64,000 nucleotides of DNA from Ferrimonas sp. YFM. Lineage in GTDB: Bacteria > Pseudomonadota > Gammaproteobacteria > Enterobacterales > Shewanellaceae. The stretch covers positions 3,100,001 to 3,164,000 of the forward strand of contig NZ_AP027368.1 in NCBI RefSeq assembly GCF_030296015.1, given 5' to 3'. The notes beneath the pieces were generated by a model. It was not told the DNA's origin, did not search any database, and was given only the letters and a program-made list of their open reading frames with translations. This document shows positions 17,901 through 27,100 of the stretch, one piece after another; within the stretch, counting starts at the first letter, position 1; the number at the start of each line of letters is the position of its first letter. A program made the position numbers and the translations under genes.

Positions 17901-18646
17901 ACTTCGCGGCTGGCCTGGATGTCACTGAGCCAACGGCCAATCTCATCCTTGTTCAGCTGCATCTGCTCCCGGGTCTCGCCGACCCGGCTGCGGGCCAGAT
18001 AGTCGGCGGCGATGGCCACCAGCATCTTCTTTACCGCCTCGAAGTCCAGGTTCTTCTCGATGGTGCCGTTGACCACCTTGTCGATGTGGGGCATGGGCAC
18101 CAGGCCGAAGCTGAACCGGCTCTGCAGCTGACGCACTTCGCTGGAGGCGCGGCCGCCGCGCAGGTTCTGAATCACCTGGCGGTACTTGTCCACCCCCAGG
18201 TAGTTGGAGCAGAAGGTGCCGTGGGCACGCTTGTAGTTGCGCTCCACCTCACCCACCTTGAACGGCTTATGGTCACTTCCGATGAAGTATTCCTGGCGGT
18301 AGGGGGCGTCGATCAGCTTGTAGTGGACGCTACGACCGTCGGAGGAGGCGATCATGCAGCACAGCTGGGGCTCGGCCAGGCCTGGGCGCTGGTACTCGTA
18401 CACCAGCTTGCTGGACTCCCGGGGCAGGTAGTAGTTGGCGAAGTTCTTCGCCTGATCCACCTTGGAGACGATGTCGCCGGGGCGCATGCCGTAGAACAGC
18501 GGCAGCAGCCTCATCAATGAGGTTTTGCCGGCGCCGTTGGTTCCCTCGAGCTGGGTGTGGCCGTCGAAATCGATCTCATTGACCTTTCCCTTCCAGAAAC
18601 TGTCGATGATGATGATGCGACGCAGTCGAAACGCCTCTTGACTCAT
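14933..18646 (-). CDS. jetC: JetC/MksB SMC-like ATPase of a Wadjet-type system
   Basis: The 1237-aa protein has an SMC/Rad50/MukB layout. An N-terminal Walker A lies at 35-42 (GTNGAGKT). Very long coiled coils rich in Gln, Leu and Glu run from about 240 to 460 and 500 to 880, with a hinge-like break between. The C-terminal head has the signature-like SSTGLSYLAMLSLFAGL and Walker B RVILPVDELGEL. Such ATPases extrude DNA loops and let the JetD nuclease recognise small circular DNA. It is the first gene of the operon; AAGG lies eight bases before the ATG. Codon use and GC content match the host core, unlike the AT-rich cassette at 4-7 kb, suggesting long residence. Confidence 0.88.
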   Translation of the reverse strand: MSQEAFRLRRIIIIDSFWKGKVNEIDFDGHTQLEGTNGAGKTSLMRLLPLFYGMRPGDIVSKVDQAKNFANYYLPRESSKLVYEYQRPGLAEPQLCCMIASSDGRSVHYKLIDAPYRQEYFIGSDHKPFKVGEVERNYKRAHGTFCSNYLGVDKYRQVIQNLRGGRASSEVRQLQSRFSFGLVPMPHIDKVVNGTIEKNLDFEAVKKMLVAIAADYLARSRVGETREQMQLNKDEIGRWLSDIQASREVHGVAEKIQRWQGQFNELEEFLGQLRHLLALCDEQRTELEDKLAALSSEKASHRADIKELEKAFDALEGELKQSITADSDLVHARQVTIERLDDDKQRYDDDDAASYQLRADEKATFSQRLKEVNGIIESFEGDTAKVARKFEELLGKLDLELARGEGDKQQQMATIRQQAADKLAEVEQQYQANRRQMEQRLNQQGLEIKDQQLQLRHNLRINTENRANPQLPAELSQGLQATAQSLGEAQGRHNELLRLISDERQHGAQLERQRDQHLHRLTNEQRRLDELKAQYQALEQQLHPAEGSLQAFLEERGEASDWKQNIGCLLAPELLARTDLAPQWKGEGSDNLYGVGLDLAPLQHNNPLARSEAEQQQRLETLEQQCREQQGQIDQINELLKQLGRQLEQHQAQLGQLQQQERRAAAEIDQLKQQQERQQQHAQEAVKQLTTRLDEEHKQLSKQLEQLDHKLEHLEEQGEEELHELHNAALERRLILETDRDSQLETLTEQLESLQESVRERRRDYKKQQKQALDKIDPDGEVDKRMAERKELLAALDRCAEFEQKAREYQHFLASQYNQREPLAAELLELQQRLSESKARLEHARNQHDQQLSEHKAVLKRNKEQQERSDDLLARLVRVNAVCEPLGLEPVRNDQLQNYQAEMLPGFIEQNHEGFSHLERKLTKEISHFSNVLRTKHGKSSLFDTWTQLVADNDRFEGCETVLKYRTPIGDLLQSAAQLAKSTGQLVIVNANMINEFYRHLENFDRRIKSVGRQLSERVTALAKFEALADISVGTVTKLEQLEYWQPLRSFSDCFEQSRDQLREGSSEIPEELIRAMRELARVLPAEGLELEHNDLFDLEFVITEKGQVKRARNARQLKKVSSTGLSYLAMLSLFAGLLGMLRGDGEVPSRVILPVDELGELAAENIELLLGMFDDNHIQMLSASPSTDRQVLALYKTHYKLKDSKIYSAHVPLSKLEQLLATRAGRTQAATEEAAQ

Positions 18647-18902
18647 AGGGATACCTTATCTCCGGGAGCGTGAAATTATTCGAAAAGGAAACGGCTTAGA
18701 GTACCTCAGCCATGGGCCAGCGACAATACACAACCCCCGCCAGCACTGGGTTTGAAGGCGCAACTGACTCTGTTTTGATCAGTTTGCGCTGAAGTCGGGC
18801 TTTTAGCGGCTTTGGAATCCACTGAGCCAGAGCCAAAAGCTGTGCCAATCCACAGTGGTCCACCACTGGCCGTCGACCTGGCTCAAGGCCGAATGGGCGC
18901 TG

Positions 18903-19814
18903 TCAGCCGCCGGTTTCCGCCAAGCCCAGATCCCAAACGGGCGGCGAGCCATAGTAACCGTCGATGAAGTCGATGAAGCTGCGCACCTTGCTGGCCAGTA
19001 GCTGACGGTGGGCGTACACCGCGTAGAGCCCCATGGGGGCGGGAGTATGTTCCGGCATCAGGGTCACCAGTCTGCCGTCGGCGATGGCCGGCCCGGCGAT
19101 GAACGTGGGCTGCAGGGCGATGCCCGCCCCCTGAATCGCCGCTTCCACCAGCACATCACCATTGTTGCAGCTGATGCCGTGCTGCTGCACCAGGGACCCG
19201 GCCCCTCTGCCCAACAGCTGGCTGTCATCGCTGTAGCTGTACTTGAGATACTGATGGTCCGCCAGCGCCTCGGGGCTGTCTGGGGTGCCGTGAGCCGCCA
19301 GATAGCCGGGAGAGGCCACCCAGGCCAGATTGATGGGCGCAATCTTCCTGGCGATCAGCGAGGAGTCCTGCAGCTGGCCGATGCGCAGGGCGATGTCGAA
19401 CCCCTCCTCGACAATATCTACCCGGCGGTCATTGAGGTGCAGGTCGATCTGCACCTGGGGATAGGCTTTGCGAAAGTCACCCAGCAGCCCGGCCATATGG
19501 CGGCTGGCAAAGGAGACCGGGGCACTGATGCGCAGCTGGCCCCTGGGACTGTGCTGCAGATCGCCGAGCTGGCTCTCCATCTCATCAATCTCCGCCAGCA
19601 CCTGCTGTGCCCGCTGGTAATAGACCCGGCCCGCCTCGGTCAGGCTGACCCGGCGGGTGGTGCGGTTGAGCAGCCGGCTGCCCAGCCGCTGCTCCAGCTG
19701 GGACACGTATTTGCTCACCAGTTGCGGCGAGTGCCCCAGCCGCTCCGCCGCCCGGGTAAAGGCCCCCTCGTTCACCACCGATACGAAGGTGCGCATCGCC
19801 TCCAGTCTGTCCAT
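18903..19814 (-). CDS. LysR-family transcriptional regulator
   Basis: The 303-aa protein has the N-terminal LysR winged helix (MDRLEAMRTFVSVVNEGAFTRAAERLGHSPQLVSKYVSQLEQRLGSRLLNRTTRRVSLTEAG). A periplasmic-binding-like effector domain follows, containing GQLRISAPVSFASRHM. The ATG at 19814 with AGGGGTGG upstream fits the family start; a frame extended to 19886 adds 24 unlikely residues. It is divergent from the doxX-GS-HQR-dioxygenase genes, with about 160 bp between, the standard layout for a LysR regulator controlling its neighbour. The effector may be a quinone or an aromatic electrophile, judged from those targets. The 256 bp between it and jetC contain no gene. Confidence 0.9.
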   Translation of the reverse strand: MDRLEAMRTFVSVVNEGAFTRAAERLGHSPQLVSKYVSQLEQRLGSRLLNRTTRRVSLTEAGRVYYQRAQQVLAEIDEMESQLGDLQHSPRGQLRISAPVSFASRHMAGLLGDFRKAYPQVQIDLHLNDRRVDIVEEGFDIALRIGQLQDSSLIARKIAPINLAWVASPGYLAAHGTPDSPEALADHQYLKYSYSDDSQLLGRGAGSLVQQHGISCNNGDVLVEAAIQGAGIALQPTFIAGPAIADGRLVTLMPEHTPAPMGLYAVYAHRQLLASKVRSFIDFIDGYYGSPPVWDLGLAETGG

Positions 19815-19976
19815 CTGCCACCCCTTGCTTGATTCGGCCCACCAATTATCACCGTCATATTGATAATAATGCAACAACAACGCCATATATCATCACAATG
19901 GCGAGAGTTAAAGTGTTCCCAACGGTCGGGGCACACAGTCAGCCCCGTCACCCAGACCCAAACTGAGGAACAGATT

Positions 19977-20426
19977 ATGAACAGCCACTTTGTGAAATCC
20001 CTTTTCGACTCCACCGCCGGCAACGCCGCCCTGATCCTGCGTGTTCCCACTGGCCTCATCCTGGCCGCCCACGGCGCTCAGAAGCTGTTTGGCTGGTTTG
20101 GCGGCTATGGCCTGGAGGGCACCGGCCAGTGGATGGCCAGCATCGGCCTGGCTCCAGGATACCTGATGGCGCTGATGGCCGGCAGTGCCGAGTTCTTCGG
20201 CGGCCTGGCCCTGGCGCTGGGGCTGCTGACCCGTCCCGCTGCCCTGGTGTCCGCCTTCACCATGCTAGTGGCCATGTTCAGCGTCCACATCGGCAACGGC
20301 CTGTTTATGAGCAACAACGGTTACGAGTATGCCCTGACACTGGCGGTGGTCAGCCTGGCACTGACCCTTCAAGGCGGCGGCCGGTTCGCCCTGGACAACC
20401 TGATTGCCCAGAAACTCAATCGCTGA
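19977..20426 (+). CDS. DoxX-family membrane protein
   Basis: The 149-aa protein has four predicted TM helices and the DoxX signature. This includes LRVPTGLILAAHGAQKLFGWFGGYGLEGTGQWM early and AEFFGGLALALGLLTRPAALVSAFTMLVAMFSVH in the middle. The start at 19977 has GAGG eight bases upstream; the frame is open further up but without a ribosome site. DoxX proteins are linked to quinone or thiosulfate redox chemistry and to oxidative stress. It leads a rightward set with a glutathionyl-hydroquinone reductase and a LigB-type dioxygenase, probably under the divergent LysR regulator. Confidence 0.88.
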   Translation: MNSHFVKSLFDSTAGNAALILRVPTGLILAAHGAQKLFGWFGGYGLEGTGQWMASIGLAPGYLMALMAGSAEFFGGLALALGLLTRPAALVSAFTMLVAMFSVHIGNGLFMSNNGYEYALTLAVVSLALTLQGGGRFALDNLIAQKLNR

Positions 20427-20478
20427 AACCGATGACGACGGCGGGCCCGGCCCGCCTCACCCCCTTAAGGAGAGCACC

Positions 20479-21426
20479 ATGTTGATTGACGGACGTTGGA
20501 CAGAAGATTGGCAGCCGGTACAGAGCAAGGACGATGAGGGGCGTTTTATTCGCCAGACCTCCTCCTTCCGCCACTGGATAACCCCGGATGGCGCCCCCGG
20601 CCCCACAGGCAACGGAGGCTTCAAGGCCGAAGCCGGCCGTTATCACCTGTATGTGGCCTACATCTGCCCCTGGGCTTCCCGGGTGCTGATGACCCTGAAG
20701 CTGAAGGGGCTGGATAAGCTGATCAGCGTCAGCGTGGTCGACCCCAGGCTGAGCAACCAAGGCTGGCAGTTTGGCGGCTACCCAGGTGCCACCGAGGACG
20801 CTCTCCATGGCGCCCGCTACCTGCATCAGCTCTACACCCGGGCCGATAGCCAATTCACCGGCCGGGCCACGGTGCCGGTGTTGTGGGACAAGCGCACAGA
20901 CACCCTGGTAAACAACGAGTCGGCAGACATCATCCGCATGCTCGGCAGTGCCTTCGATCACCTGACCGGCAACACCTTGAATCTCTACCCCCAGGCCCTG
21001 GCCGACGAGATAGACAGCCTGAGCAACCAGCTCTACACCGAGCTCAACAACGGCGTCTACCAGGCGGGATTTGCCTCCAGCCAACCGGCCTATGAGGAGG
21101 CATACCACAAGGTGTTTGCCATGTTCGACCAACTGGAAGCACGACTGGAGGATGGCCGGCCCTACCTGTTTGGCGACCGGCTCACCGAGTCTGACCTGCG
21201 CCTGTTTGTCACCCTGGTGCGCTTCGATGCCGCCTATTACGGCCTGTTCAAGTGCAACCGCAACCCCCTGAGTGCCATGCCCAGACTGCGAGACTACATG
21301 CTGCGAATCCTGGCACTGGAGGGGGTGGCCGACACCGTCAATCTGGACCACATCAAATCCGGTTACTACTCGGTCAAAGCCCTGAACCCCAACGGCATCG
21401 TGCCCCTGGGCCCACACTCATTGTAA
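20479..21426 (+). CDS. glutathionyl-hydroquinone reductase (Xi-class GST, YqjG-type)
   Basis: The 315-aa protein belongs to the ECM4/YqjG group. It reduces glutathionyl-hydroquinones to hydroquinones with release of glutathione disulfide. The catalytic Cys is seen in YICPWASR (about residue 63), followed by TLKLKGLDKLISVSVVDP. The typical NNESADIIRML segment at about 150 and a C-terminal alpha-helical GST domain with FGDRLTESDLRLFVTLVRFD are also present. The start at 20479 has AAGGAGAGC upstream. It follows doxX by 52 bp, so one operon for handling quinone electrophiles is likely. Confidence 0.9.
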   Translation: MLIDGRWTEDWQPVQSKDDEGRFIRQTSSFRHWITPDGAPGPTGNGGFKAEAGRYHLYVAYICPWASRVLMTLKLKGLDKLISVSVVDPRLSNQGWQFGGYPGATEDALHGARYLHQLYTRADSQFTGRATVPVLWDKRTDTLVNNESADIIRMLGSAFDHLTGNTLNLYPQALADEIDSLSNQLYTELNNGVYQAGFASSQPAYEEAYHKVFAMFDQLEARLEDGRPYLFGDRLTESDLRLFVTLVRFDAAYYGLFKCNRNPLSAMPRLRDYMLRILALEGVADTVNLDHIKSGYYSVKALNPNGIVPLGPHSL

Positions 21427-21440
21427 CCATGGAGCATCTC

Positions 21441-22238
21441 ATGACCCGGCACTACAGCAGTTTCTATCTCTCCCACGGCGGCGGACCCATGCCGCTGCTG
21501 GGAGACCCCGGCCACCAGCAGATGGTGGACAGGCTGAAGGCGGTGGCGCAGACCATGGCCACGCCCTCGGCCATAGTTCTGGTCAGTGCCCACTGGGAGG
21601 CGGACAGGCCCAGCATCACCTCGGCGGCCTCACCCAGCCTCATCTACGACTACTACGGCTTCGAGGAGCGGGCCTACCAGATTCAGTATCCGGCCCCCGG
21701 GGCGCCCGAACTGGCCCTGGAGATCCACCAAAAGCTGCACCAGGCCGGGCTGTCACCACAACTGGATGAGCAGCGGGGTTTCGACCATGGCATGTTTGTG
21801 CCGCTGAGCATCCTGTTTCCCGAGGCCCCCCTCCCGGTGGTGCAGCTGTCCCTCAACAGTAATCTGGATGTAGCCCAGCACATCGAGATGGGCCGCGCCC
21901 TGAAGGGGTTGGGGGATGGCAAGGTGCTGGTGATCGGCTCCGGCTTCTCCTTTCACAACATGCGCGCCTTCTTCGCCCCGGATCAGGGCCAGGCCAACCA
22001 GGCCAATGCCGCCTTCGAGCGCTGGCTGATTGAGACCTGCACCAGTCCAAGGCTCAGTGAAGCCCAGCGACGAGAGCGGCTGATCCGCTGGGAGCAAGCC
22101 CCCGGGGCTCGCTTTTGCCACCCCAGGGAGGAGCACCTGCTGCCGCTGATGTTGTGTTACGGCGTCAATGAGTCTGCGGCCAGCGAGCACCATGAGCTGA
22201 AGATCCTCGGCAAGCGCGCCAGTTTCTACCTGTGGTAA
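21441..22238 (+). CDS. LigB-type extradiol dioxygenase (4,5-DOPA dioxygenase family, YgiD-like)
   Basis: The 265-aa protein resembles the class III extradiol dioxygenases of the DODA/YgiD type, which open catechol rings using Fe or Zn. Expected metal and catalytic histidines are visible: LSHGGGPM near the N-terminus, VSAHWEADRP at about 50, RGFDHGMFVPL at about 115-125 and GSGFSFHNM at about 170. The ATG at 21441 has GGAG seven bases upstream and is preferred over 21429. It starts 14 bp after the GS-HQR stop, so it is co-transcribed. The physiological catechol is unknown. Confidence 0.87.
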   Translation: MTRHYSSFYLSHGGGPMPLLGDPGHQQMVDRLKAVAQTMATPSAIVLVSAHWEADRPSITSAASPSLIYDYYGFEERAYQIQYPAPGAPELALEIHQKLHQAGLSPQLDEQRGFDHGMFVPLSILFPEAPLPVVQLSLNSNLDVAQHIEMGRALKGLGDGKVLVIGSGFSFHNMRAFFAPDQGQANQANAAFERWLIETCTSPRLSEAQRRERLIRWEQAPGARFCHPREEHLLPLMLCYGVNESAASEHHELKILGKRASFYLW

Positions 22239-22257
22239 GCGTCACCGTTGAGGCCGG

Positions 22258-22854
22258 TCAGAGAGGCTCGGGCACCGGGAAGCCCATCCCTTCGCAGATC
22301 CGCTCCAGGTTGGCTCTGGAGGTGAGCACCTCCGCCAGACGCAGGGCAACGGCCACCGCACTGGCCGGGTTTTGTGAGGTGATCAGCCGACTGTCTTCCA
22401 CCAGGGGCTGATCGCACAACTGCGCCCCCATCTGCTTAAGCTGAGTCCGGCGCTTGTCACTGAACTGGTAGGTGGTGGCCCGGCGCCCCTCAAGCACTCC
22501 GGCCTTGGCCATGGGCAGGGCACCGACACAGACCGACGCCACCCAACGGTCGCTGTGGTGGAAGCGCCGAATCAACTGCAGCAGCCGCTCATCATAGGCA
22601 TCCTCGTAGAACCCCGAACGGCTCATGCCGCCGGGAATGGCCAGGGCATCGAAGCTGTCCGGGTCTATCTCATCCAGCAGATACTGAGGCTCTATGGTGA
22701 AGTTCCAGGCACAGCGCACCTTAGGTCTCAGCCCCACGGTCACCAGCTCAACCGGTTCCAGCCCATAGGTGGTAGTCCAGCCGAACACATCGGTAAAGGC
22801 CGCCGCCTCCAGTTCCTCCAGCCCCTGACAGAGGAACAGCATCACTCTTTTCAT
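22258..22854 (-). CDS. DJ-1/PfpI-family protein
   Basis: The 198-aa protein has the class I glutamine amidotransferase-like fold of the DJ-1/PfpI superfamily. The nucleophile elbow Cys is in VASVCVGALPMAKAG at about 108. The acidic residue preceding the fold is in CQGLEELEAAAFTDV, and the PGGMSRSGFYEDAYDERLLQLI loop is present. Members act as chaperones, deglycases or isonitrile hydratases; the precise activity cannot be told. It is convergent with the dioxygenase gene and closes the redox-stress cluster. Confidence 0.85.
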   Translation of the reverse strand: MKRVMLFLCQGLEELEAAAFTDVFGWTTTYGLEPVELVTVGLRPKVRCAWNFTIEPQYLLDEIDPDSFDALAIPGGMSRSGFYEDAYDERLLQLIRRFHHSDRWVASVCVGALPMAKAGVLEGRRATTYQFSDKRRTQLKQMGAQLCDQPLVEDSRLITSQNPASAVAVALRLAEVLTSRANLERICEGMGFPVPEPL

Positions 22855-23412
22855 CTTTGTTTCTCAGATTCAGTTCATTGCGTCAGTCTACTCATAGGTA
22901 AAAAGAAAAAACGGGAGTGAATGCACAAAAGAGACGGCGAATAAAATAGATGCCCAGCCTTCACACTGCATCTGACACTTATTGAGCACACATATAAAAA
23001 CACCAAAGTAAGATTGGGGCTTAAATAGTATTCCCGCAAATCAAAAATTGCTTTTCCCATATCACTGCAATCTCTCCCCCGCCACAGGCGGATCGGATTT
23101 AAGTGCAATATAATCAATCACTTAATAAAAGCAATGGTCTTTGCCGGGTTTTAGAAAAAGCATTTCCCGCCCGGGTAAATTCAGCCTGAAATTCACAATT
23201 ATAAAAATTCAAAATCTTGACGTGATGAGGCTCACACCATATTTAATTTCACCGGACATATACTAAATTCAACGAATGAATTAGACCCATTCATTCTACG
23301 TCCCTTAGAGAATTTTCTAAGAAACCAAACTATTTGTGCCTCTATATTAAATCGGCGCAACTGATCTCACATGCGAGTATTTCTCCTTAAGAAATACCAT
23401 CAGGAGCGAACC
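22855..23412 (+). promoter_or_regulatory. AT-rich promoter region of ttrBA
   Basis: These 558 bp hold no credible gene (an 80-codon leftward frame at 22875-23117 has no ribosome site). The stretch is much more AT-rich than its surroundings and contains a near-consensus CRP box at 23221-23236. It probably carries the promoter of the ttrBA genes and a leader of unknown length. Confidence 0.6.
23221..23236 (+). promoter_or_regulatory. CRP-like binding site upstream of ttrB
   Basis: CGTGA-TGAGGC-TCACA matches the TGTGA-N6-TCACA consensus at nine of ten positions. It lies about 177 bp before the ttrB start. In Shewanella-type bacteria CRP is a main activator of anaerobic respiratory genes, which suits the downstream genes. 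Confidence 0.65.
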
Positions 23413-24129
23413 ATGTTAGATAGAAGATCGATACTGAAACTGATGGCAGGGGGAGCCCTGAGCGTCGGCTCCCTCTCCTTTATCTCCGCCGCCGACGCGG
23501 TGGCCGCCATCCGCGCCAAAGGTGGCAAGCATCTGGCCATGGTCGTCGACCTGCGTCGCTGCAATGGCTGTAAGGCCTGTGTGGTCTCCTGCGGTAACGA
23601 AAACGGCAGCCTGCCCAAGGAAAACCGAACCTCGGTCTACCAGGCCAGCTCAGAGGTTCAGGGCAAACCCTACGCCTTCAACCTGCCGCTGCTGTGCAAC
23701 AACTGCGACAAGCCCAGCTGCGTCGAGATCTGCCCCACCGGTGCCACCTTCAAACGAAAGGAGGACGGCATCGTGGTGGTGGATTCCACCGAATGCATCG
23801 GCTGCGAGATGTGCATCGAGGCCTGTCCCTACGAGGGGGTCCGCTTCGTCAACTCCAACACTGGCACGGTGGATAAGTGCAACTTCTGTGTGCAGCGCAC
23901 CTCCCGGGGCCTGCTGCCCGCCTGTGTCACCACCTGCACCGGTGGCGCCCGCATCTTCGGTGACATCAACGACAAGAGCAGCGAGATCGCCAAGATGCTG
24001 GAGCAGGAGAAGCCGCTGGTGCTCCAGGCGGCCAACAACACCCACCCCAATGTGTTCTACATCGGCCTGACCGAAGCGGAGAGCAACGCCCAATTCAGCC
24101 TGAAATTCCCCCAAGAGTGGCAGAGGTAA
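23413..24129 (+). CDS. ttrB: TtrB-like [4Fe-4S] electron-transfer subunit
   Basis: The 238-aa protein is the iron-sulfur partner of a molybdopterin reductase. It begins with a twin-arginine-type leader (DRRSILKLMAGGAL). It contains four ferredoxin cysteine groups: CNGCKACVVSC, CNNCDKPSCVEIC, CIGCEMCIEAC, and CNFC with a later CVTTC. This is the DmsB/NrfC/TtrB pattern of four [4Fe-4S] clusters. The start at 23413 has AGGAG upstream; an upstream ATG at 23371 would bury the Tat motif. It lies 6 bp before the large subunit. By context it passes electrons to the TtrA-like subunit in the periplasm. No membrane anchor gene follows. Confidence 0.82.
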   Translation: MLDRRSILKLMAGGALSVGSLSFISAADAVAAIRAKGGKHLAMVVDLRRCNGCKACVVSCGNENGSLPKENRTSVYQASSEVQGKPYAFNLPLLCNNCDKPSCVEICPTGATFKRKEDGIVVVDSTECIGCEMCIEACPYEGVRFVNSNTGTVDKCNFCVQRTSRGLLPACVTTCTGGARIFGDINDKSSEIAKMLEQEKPLVLQAANNTHPNVFYIGLTEAESNAQFSLKFPQEWQR

Positions 24130-24135
24130 CCCATT

Positions 24136-27100
24136 ATGGATCGTAGACAATTCCTCAAGGCCGGCTCAGTCGCGGCCCTCTCCGCCTCCGGCGCCGCCAA
24201 GGCAGCCCAGGCCGAGACTCCCACCAGCGACAAGGCGCTGGAAAAATTTGCCCCCACCTCCCTGAAACCTGAGTTCCAGGTGGACGGCAACAACATCAAG
24301 CCCGCTCCGGGCCAGCGCTTCGCCTTCTCCAAGTGCTATGGCTGTTTCAACGTCTGTGGCGCCCGGGTCAGCATCGACGAAGCCACGGATCAGGTGGTGC
24401 GCGCCTGGGGCAACCCCTACATGCTCACCAGCAACACCGAGCCCTTCAGCATGTCGGTGCCGCCTAAGGAGGCGATGTTCCGCCTGGCGGCCGCCAGCCA
24501 GTACAACCAGGACAACGCCGCCACCCTCTGTGGCCGGGGCAACGCGGTGCTGGACGCCTTCAGCAACAAACACAGAATCACCCAGTGCCTGAAGCGGGTG
24601 GGCAAGCGTGGCGAGAACAAGTGGCAGACCATCTCCTATGAGCAGATGATCAAAGAGGTCACCGAAGGGGGCAACCTGTTTGGCGAAGGCCATGTGGACG
24701 GCCTCAAGGCGATCCACGCCAACCCCAACTTCGCCAACCCCCTCTACCCGGACTTTGGCCCGGTGAAGAACCAACTGCTGGTCTCCACCTCCACCGAACA
24801 GGCGAACCGCTGGGACTTCATGCACCGCTTCTCCCACAGCGCCTGGGGCACCCCCAACGTGGGCAACAAGGACTCCTACTGCGGCCACCAGCAGGTAGCG
24901 GGCTGGGCCCTGGGCTGCTTCGACGCCGTGGATGAAATTGCCCTGCCCACCACGGACTTCGAACACTGCAAATTCGCCATCTTCATCGGCACCAACCCCG
25001 GCCTGTCCGGCAACAGCCTCAACTCCGGCTCCCGCCGACTGGCCAAGGCCCGCGCCGAACGGGGCAACTTCAAGTACGTGGTGGTCGACCCCCTGCTGCG
25101 CTCTTTGACCTCAGAGACCGACGCTGACAACAGTGAGTGGGTGCCAATCCGCTCCGGCGGCGACACCGCCCTGCTGTTCGGCATGCTGCAGTACATCATC
25201 AACCACAAGCGCTACCGCAAACACTACCTGGCGGCCCCCAGCCAGGCGGCGGCAGACAAACAGGGTGAGGTGAACTACACCAACGCCACCTATCTGGTGG
25301 TGAAGCAGCCGGGCCACCCGCTGCACAACCGCTTCCTCACCGCCGAGGCGATGGGCCTGGGCAGCGACGAGGTGAAGATGGTGCGCCGGGAGGGCGATGG
25401 CCAACTGGTGACCAGCGACAGCGACCAGCAGGCCAGCCTCTACTATCAGGGCGAGGCCAAGCTGGCCGACGGCAGCAAGGTCAACGTGGAAACCGCCTTT
25501 GCCCTGCTGAAGAAACGGGTCAATGAGCACAGCCTGGAGGAGTACGCCAAGCACAGTGGTGTGCCCGTGGCCAAAATTCAGGAGCTGGCCAAGGAGTTCA
25601 CCTCCCACGGCCGCCAGGTGGCCATCGAGACCAACACCGGCTGTAACGCCACCGACGGCGGACAGTGCACCTTCGCCCAGGCGATGCTGGCCACCATGGT
25701 GGGTGCCCACAACGCCAAGGGCGGCCTGAACCACATGACCGGCGTCGGCTTCGGCATGATGTACGAGATCTTCGACGGCCCGCTGTACAAGCTCAACGAC
25801 TTCCACCACGTGGAGCCCGAGGGCTTCAACGCCGAGCGCTCCGGTGACTACGAGCAGAGTGAAGAGTACAAGGCCAAGCTGGCCCGGGGGGAAAACCCCT
25901 ACCCGGCCAACCAGCCCTGGAACAACACCTTCGTTCAGGACAACAGCGGCGAGATGCTGGTGGCCCACGCCAACGCCAACCCCTTCCAGTTCAAGGCATG
26001 GTTCATCTGGTCCACCAACCCCATCTACAACTGCTCCGGCCTGGAGGACCAGGTGGTGGACTCCATCAAAGACCCCAAGCAGTTGGGACTGATCGTTGGC
26101 ATCGACCCCTACATCAACGAAACCAACGTCTACGCCGACTACCTGGTGCCGGACCTGCTGCAGTATGAGCAGTGGATGTACTCCCGCATGTGGGGCAGTG
26201 AGTACGTCGGTGACGTGGCCGCCGTGCCTGTGATTGAGCCCAAGACCGTCAAGGACGCCAAGGGCAATCCGGTGTGCATGGAGCAGTTCATCATCGACGT
26301 CAGCAAGACCCTGGAGCTGCCCGGGTTCGGCGACAACGCCTTCTCCGACGCCAAGGGTCGCCGCTACGGCCTGCATGTGCCCCAGGACATGTACGTACCC
26401 CTGTTTGCCAACGCCGCCCACTCCGGCGAGGTACTGCCCGCCCCCACCCAGGAGGATATCCAGTTCACCAGCGTCGACCGTATTCAGGGTGAGTTCGCCA
26501 AGCGCCTCAAGCCCGAAGAGCTGGGCCCTACCCTGTATATGCTGACCCGGGGCGGTCGTTACGAGCAGCTGGACCAGCGCTACGATGGCGAGTTCCTCAA
26601 CCCGGCCATCCGCATGGATGTGCAGTTCCAGATCTACAACGAGGCCCTGGCCCAGATAAAGGACTCCTACTCCGGCGAATACCTGGATGGCCAGCCCACC
26701 TTCGATGTGGACCGCTTCTGGGACGGCTCCGCGGTACGGGATCACTGGAGCGAGGAGCAATACCCCTTCAGCTTCTCCACCTTCAAGCCGCAGCTGCGTA
26801 ACGCCTACTCGGCTCAGCTGCCCAGGCTGACCGCCCTGGGTGAGGCCAACTTCATCCAGATGAACGCCAAGGATGCCGACAAGTACGGCCTGAAATCCGG
26901 TGATCGGGCACAGGTTCTCTCGCCCAAGGGCACCACCTTAGAGGGTGTGGTCCAGGCGGACGACACCGTGGCCAGGGGCACCATCTCCGTGGGCATCGGC
27001 TTCGGCCACAGCCAGTTCGGCGCCCAGAGCATCAGCATCGATGGCACGGAGATCGCCGGTGAGCCGGAGCGTGGCGGCGGCATCAACCCCAACCCCTTCA

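Noticed and set aside
13033-18520. Several long rightward open frames opposite the jet genes (up to 530 codons)
   Set aside because: They mirror the GC-rich coding strand, have low-complexity Leu/Gln/Val translations and no ribosome sites.
22875-23117. 80-codon leftward frame in the ttrB promoter region
   Set aside because: It has no ribosome site or domain and lies in AT-rich regulatory DNA.
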